Below are positions 61,320-64,000 of a DNA stretch of 64,000 nt, in pieces. The translations under genes and the position numbers were made by a program. The notes under the pieces were generated by a model that searched no databases, was not told the DNA's origin, and was given only the letters and a program-made list of their open reading frames with translations. Position 1 is the first letter of the stretch. Every line of letters begins with the position of its first letter. Origin of the DNA: Pleionea sp. CnH1-48 (lineage in GTDB: Bacteria; Pseudomonadota; Gammaproteobacteria; Enterobacterales; Kangiellaceae); contig NZ_JAMXSB010000012.1 of the NCBI RefSeq assembly GCF_024124665.1, positions 124,001 through 188,000 on the forward strand. The letters run 5' to 3'.

Positions 61320-64000
61320 ATGAATGCCTTAAGAGCCTTTTTGTTTCTTTGCTCATCAATATTGTTGGTTTCGTGTCAACAAGACAGTCCTTCTGCCAGT
61401 CCCAATGACTCGACAAAAAAAGAAGCATCTCAGCAGAGCAGTGCGCAGGCGACCTCGTTTAAACCGACGGATGCGCAAAAACAAAAGTTGCAACAAGACT
61501 ATGCCAATACGCCTTTTAAGGTATTAACCCTATCAGAGCAAAGTTGGGACAATGCTCCAGCGCTGGCTGTTGTGTTTTCCGTTCCGCTCAACCCAGATAC
61601 CCAACTCTCTCGCTTCATAAAGGTCAGTGACAAAGACAAACAACCTGTCACTGGCGACTGGATCTTAAGTAGCAGTGGTAATATTGCCTACTTTCCATTT
61701 ATACAGCCGGATACGAAATATCACCTTGAGGTACTTGAGGGAATAACCGCTATTAACAATCGCTTGATCAAAGCGGGGGCCAGACAAACCATCAAAACCC
61801 GTCGGGCCCAATCTCAGCTGCGTTTTGCCAGTCACGGTTCACAACTATCAACCGCTTTATCCGACGGATTAACCATCGATGCCGTCAACATTGATGCCGC
61901 CGACTTTGATTTCTGGCGCGTCAAAAAAGATAAGTTATCCCACTTTATGAATCGTTACCTCGGGCGCACAACTTATGATTTAGAAAATATCAAGACGTTG
62001 GCGGATCTGGTCTATAGTGCGCGTTTTGATTTAGACAGCAAGCCCAATCAGCGCAAGAAGCATGTTATCCCCCTTACCAACATTGATGAGCTGAAACAAA
62101 GTGGCGTATATGTAGCTATCGCCAAAGGTGCAGGCCACTACCCCTACCGTTATGAAACCACCTGGTTCACCATCAGTGATATAGGCTTGCAGGTACGCCA
62201 ATACCCTCAACAAACCGTGGCCTTTGCTCATCATCTACTGTCAGCCGATCCAGCACAGGGAGCAACCATTACCATCCTGGATCACAAGGGTAATCAGTTG
62301 GCTCAAGCAACCACCGACAATCAAGGATTTGCTAACTTCGATAACTTAAAGTCAGAGCGCTTAGCTATCGCCGAGTTAAAAGACAATTACTCCGTTGTTA
62401 AGCTCAATACCCCAGCAATGGATCTGTCAGAATTTAAGCTGGCCAGTCGTCAACAACGACCACTTGAGTTGTTTATTTATTCCGCGCGGGATCTGTATCG
62501 CCCAGGCGAAACCATTCGCATCAACGCTTTATTAAGAGATAACGATGCCAGGCTGGTTCAGCCAAGCCCCATCAAAATTCAAGTCAAACGCCCTGATGGC
62601 CGCAGTTTTAAGACCGCCACCCTCAAAGGTAATGTGAATGCTTTTTACAGTAGCGAATTTGAAGTCCCTAAAAACACCTTAACTGGAGAATGGCGCTTTA
62701 TTGCCAAGCTGGGTAATGGCGACAAATTTGAATACAACTTCAGTGTCGAAGATTTCTTGCCAGAACGCATGAAGCTTGAGTTATCCAGTAAGACATCAGG
62801 CCCAACACTGGCCCATGAAAAAACAACGCTGGACATACAAGGAGATTATTTTTATGGCGCACCAGCGGCAGGTAATCGCTTTGAAACCACGGTTGAAGTC
62901 AGACAACAACGCACACTTTTTGATGAACAATGGAAAGACTTCATTTTTGGTGCCGAAAACTACAACGATTTTAACAGTTACCGTCAATTGCCTGATCAAA
63001 CTCTTGATGCCAAAGGACATGCTAAAGTTGCATTAAACAACGAGTGGCAGGGCACACAACACCCACTCAGAGTGACTGCCAATGTCAGCCTGTTTGAATC
63101 GGGAGGACGACCCGTCACTCGCCGTTGGCAAACCACCATTTGGCCAAAAGATGCTGTGATTGGTATCCGCCCCATGTGGGAAGGCAATATCGGCCTGCCG
63201 AACTCGGAACTGAGTTTTGAAGTAATCAACGTCAATCGACAAGGCGAGCTAGTGGCCAATGATCATCTGGATATTCAGGTGATCCGTGAAAACAGCCACT
63301 ATTACTGGCAGTGGGGTGACGACGGCTGGAGTTACCAACAAAGTGCCCGTAACCAACCGATCTTTAATCAAGTAGTCAAAGTCGCCGATAATGCCCGCGC
63401 AACTCTGCACGTTCCTGTGAACTACGGCTACCATCGAATCGAAGTCCGAGATCGCCATCAACGCCTGTTAAGCAGCTATCAGTTTTTTGCTGGTTGGCGC
63501 TGGGATCAATCTCGCAACGGCGAAATTGGTCGACCGGATCAAGTGAAGCTTAGCTGGAATCAAGATCACTTTGCAGCAGGAGAAACGGCCCAGTTGTCCA
63601 TCGACGCACCTTATTCGGGTACGGCTCTGGTGACTATTGAAGCCAATCAACTCTTATGGCAACAACAAACCAATATACAAGATGGTAAAGGTACCATCGA
63701 AATCCCCGTAAGCGACAGCTGGCAACGCCATGATATTTACGCCAGCGTGATGGTCTTGCGTGCGGGTGAAGCCAAACGAAAACATCTGCCTAAACGTGCT
63801 TTTGGCGTTTTACATTTACCACTTAACCGCGCCAATCGCGAGCTGAAAGTTGCCATTGATGTACCAACGAAAGTGGAACCAGAAACCGAAGTCGTCGCCA
63901 AAATTAAACTGCAAAATCCACCATCAAACACAACACCCACCCAGCTAACACTGGTGGCTATTGATAGTGGCATTTTGAGCCTATCGGATTTTGAAACACC
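61320..64000 (+). CDS. Bacterial alpha-2-macroglobulin lipoprotein, YfhM-like (3' truncated)
   Basis: The frame is open from ATG 61320 (TGGAG 9 bases upstream) to the window edge, 893 codons; the rest of an expected 1500-1900 residues lies beyond. The signal peptide ends LLVSC, a lipobox. Early domains show the MG and apple-like layout of the YfhM family: PALAVVFSVPLNPDTQLSRFIKV, then LSADPAQGATITILDHKGNQLAQATTDNQGFANFDNL and IYSARDLYRPGETIRINALLRD, the typical alpha-2-macroglobulin entry motif. The window ends in LTLVAIDSGILSLSDFETP, shortly before the expected thioester region. Such lipoproteins trap foreign proteases in the periplasm and are usually followed by pbpC. Confidence 0.9.
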   Translation, partial: MNALRAFLFLCSSILLVSCQQDSPSASPNDSTKKEASQQSSAQATSFKPTDAQKQKLQQDYANTPFKVLTLSEQSWDNAPALAVVFSVPLNPDTQLSRFIKVSDKDKQPVTGDWILSSSGNIAYFPFIQPDTKYHLEVLEGITAINNRLIKAGARQTIKTRRAQSQLRFASHGSQLSTALSDGLTIDAVNIDAADFDFWRVKKDKLSHFMNRYLGRTTYDLENIKTLADLVYSARFDLDSKPNQRKKHVIPLTNIDELKQSGVYVAIAKGAGHYPYRYETTWFTISDIGLQVRQYPQQTVAFAHHLLSADPAQGATITILDHKGNQLAQATTDNQGFANFDNLKSERLAIAELKDNYSVVKLNTPAMDLSEFKLASRQQRPLELFIYSARDLYRPGETIRINALLRDNDARLVQPSPIKIQVKRPDGRSFKTATLKGNVNAFYSSEFEVPKNTLTGEWRFIAKLGNGDKFEYNFSVEDFLPERMKLELSSKTSGPTLAHEKTTLDIQGDYFYGAPAAGNRFETTVEVRQQRTLFDEQWKDFIFGAENYNDFNSYRQLPDQTLDAKGHAKVALNNEWQGTQHPLRVTANVSLFESGGRPVTRRWQTTIWPKDAVIGIRPMWEGNIGLPNSELSFEVINVNRQGELVANDHLDIQVIRENSHYYWQWGDDGWSYQQSARNQPIFNQVVKVADNARATLHVPVNYGYHRIEVRDRHQRLLSSYQFFAGWRWDQSRNGEIGRPDQVKLSWNQDHFAAGETAQLSIDAPYSGTALVTIEANQLLWQQQTNIQDGKGTIEIPVSDSWQRHDIYASVMVLRAGEAKRKHLPKRAFGVLHLPLNRANRELKVAIDVPTKVEPETEVVAKIKLQNPPSNTTPTQLTLVAIDSGILSLSDFET

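Noticed and set aside
62031-63973. Minus-strand frames at the right edge
   Set aside because: They lie antisense to the open alpha-2-macroglobulin frame (61320 to the edge), which has signal peptide, lipobox and family motifs.

Overview
The window is chromosomal DNA from a Gram-negative gammaproteobacterium of roughly 45% G+C. It carries an MSHA-type type IV pilus cluster, a ZnuD-type TonB receptor, RarD/YigI, RsmJ, ComM, Rep, RND pumps and a bacterial alpha-2-macroglobulin. Gene content suggests a marine, peptide-degrading lineage, perhaps near Kangiellaceae; that placement is a guess. I saw no rRNA, no tRNA, no CRISPR array, no insertion sequence and no intact prophage. The first and last genes are cut by the window edges.

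Layout. 1-3.2 kb: the end of a histidine kinase/receiver/nucleotide cyclase hybrid, a Sel1-repeat protein and a Crp/Fnr regulator. 3.2-7 kb: an unusual HisA-like protein, a small secreted Cys/His protein and a zinc-type TonB receptor with His/Asp-rich loops. 7-13.6 kb: rarD and a YigI-like thioesterase, a DUF445 membrane protein and a 1223-residue acidic repeat protein. 13.6-26.4 kb: an msh pilus cluster on the minus strand in the order I, I2, J, K, L, M, N, E, G, F, A, C, D, O, P. Its genes mostly overlap by a few bases. mshA has its own promoter, and a perfect hairpin sits at the mshA/mshC junction. 26.6-31.9 kb: a TolB-propeller/amidohydrolase fusion and the Rep helicase, sharing a bidirectional terminator.

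32.5-38.8 kb: a chemosensory-like cluster on the minus strand. It encodes a membrane kinase with CheA-like HPt and ATPase parts but no CheW-like domain, a ligand-domain-free mini chemoreceptor, two CheX-type phosphatases with intact catalytic signatures and the same C-terminal tail, and a CheY-like receiver. No cheW, cheR, cheB or flagellar gene is present. This is the best candidate for an undescribed system. 39.1-41.8 kb: comM and an MscS channel. 42-50.4 kb: an accessory stretch with an FHA/DNA-binding protein coupled to a non-RD Ser/Thr kinase with a TPR tail, four small genes (an unknown, a possible RNase-toxin-like lipoprotein, a phage tail-collar-like protein, a RhiA-like protein), a heme-c diguanylate cyclase and a glycine-rich-domain protein.

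50.8-55.3 kb: an RND adaptor and pump. 55.3-56.7 kb: rsmJ and a DUF2799 lipoprotein. 56.7-60.8 kb: an MMPL/RND exporter, a LolA-like partner and a TetR regulator, with a consensus promoter whose spacer holds a palindromic operator. 60.8-64 kb: a DUF6316 protein and the start of an alpha-2-macroglobulin lipoprotein. Second messengers are a recurring theme: a nucleotide cyclase beside a cNMP-type regulator, and a diguanylate cyclase in the same window as a pilus ATPase (MshE) with two c-di-GMP-binding motifs.
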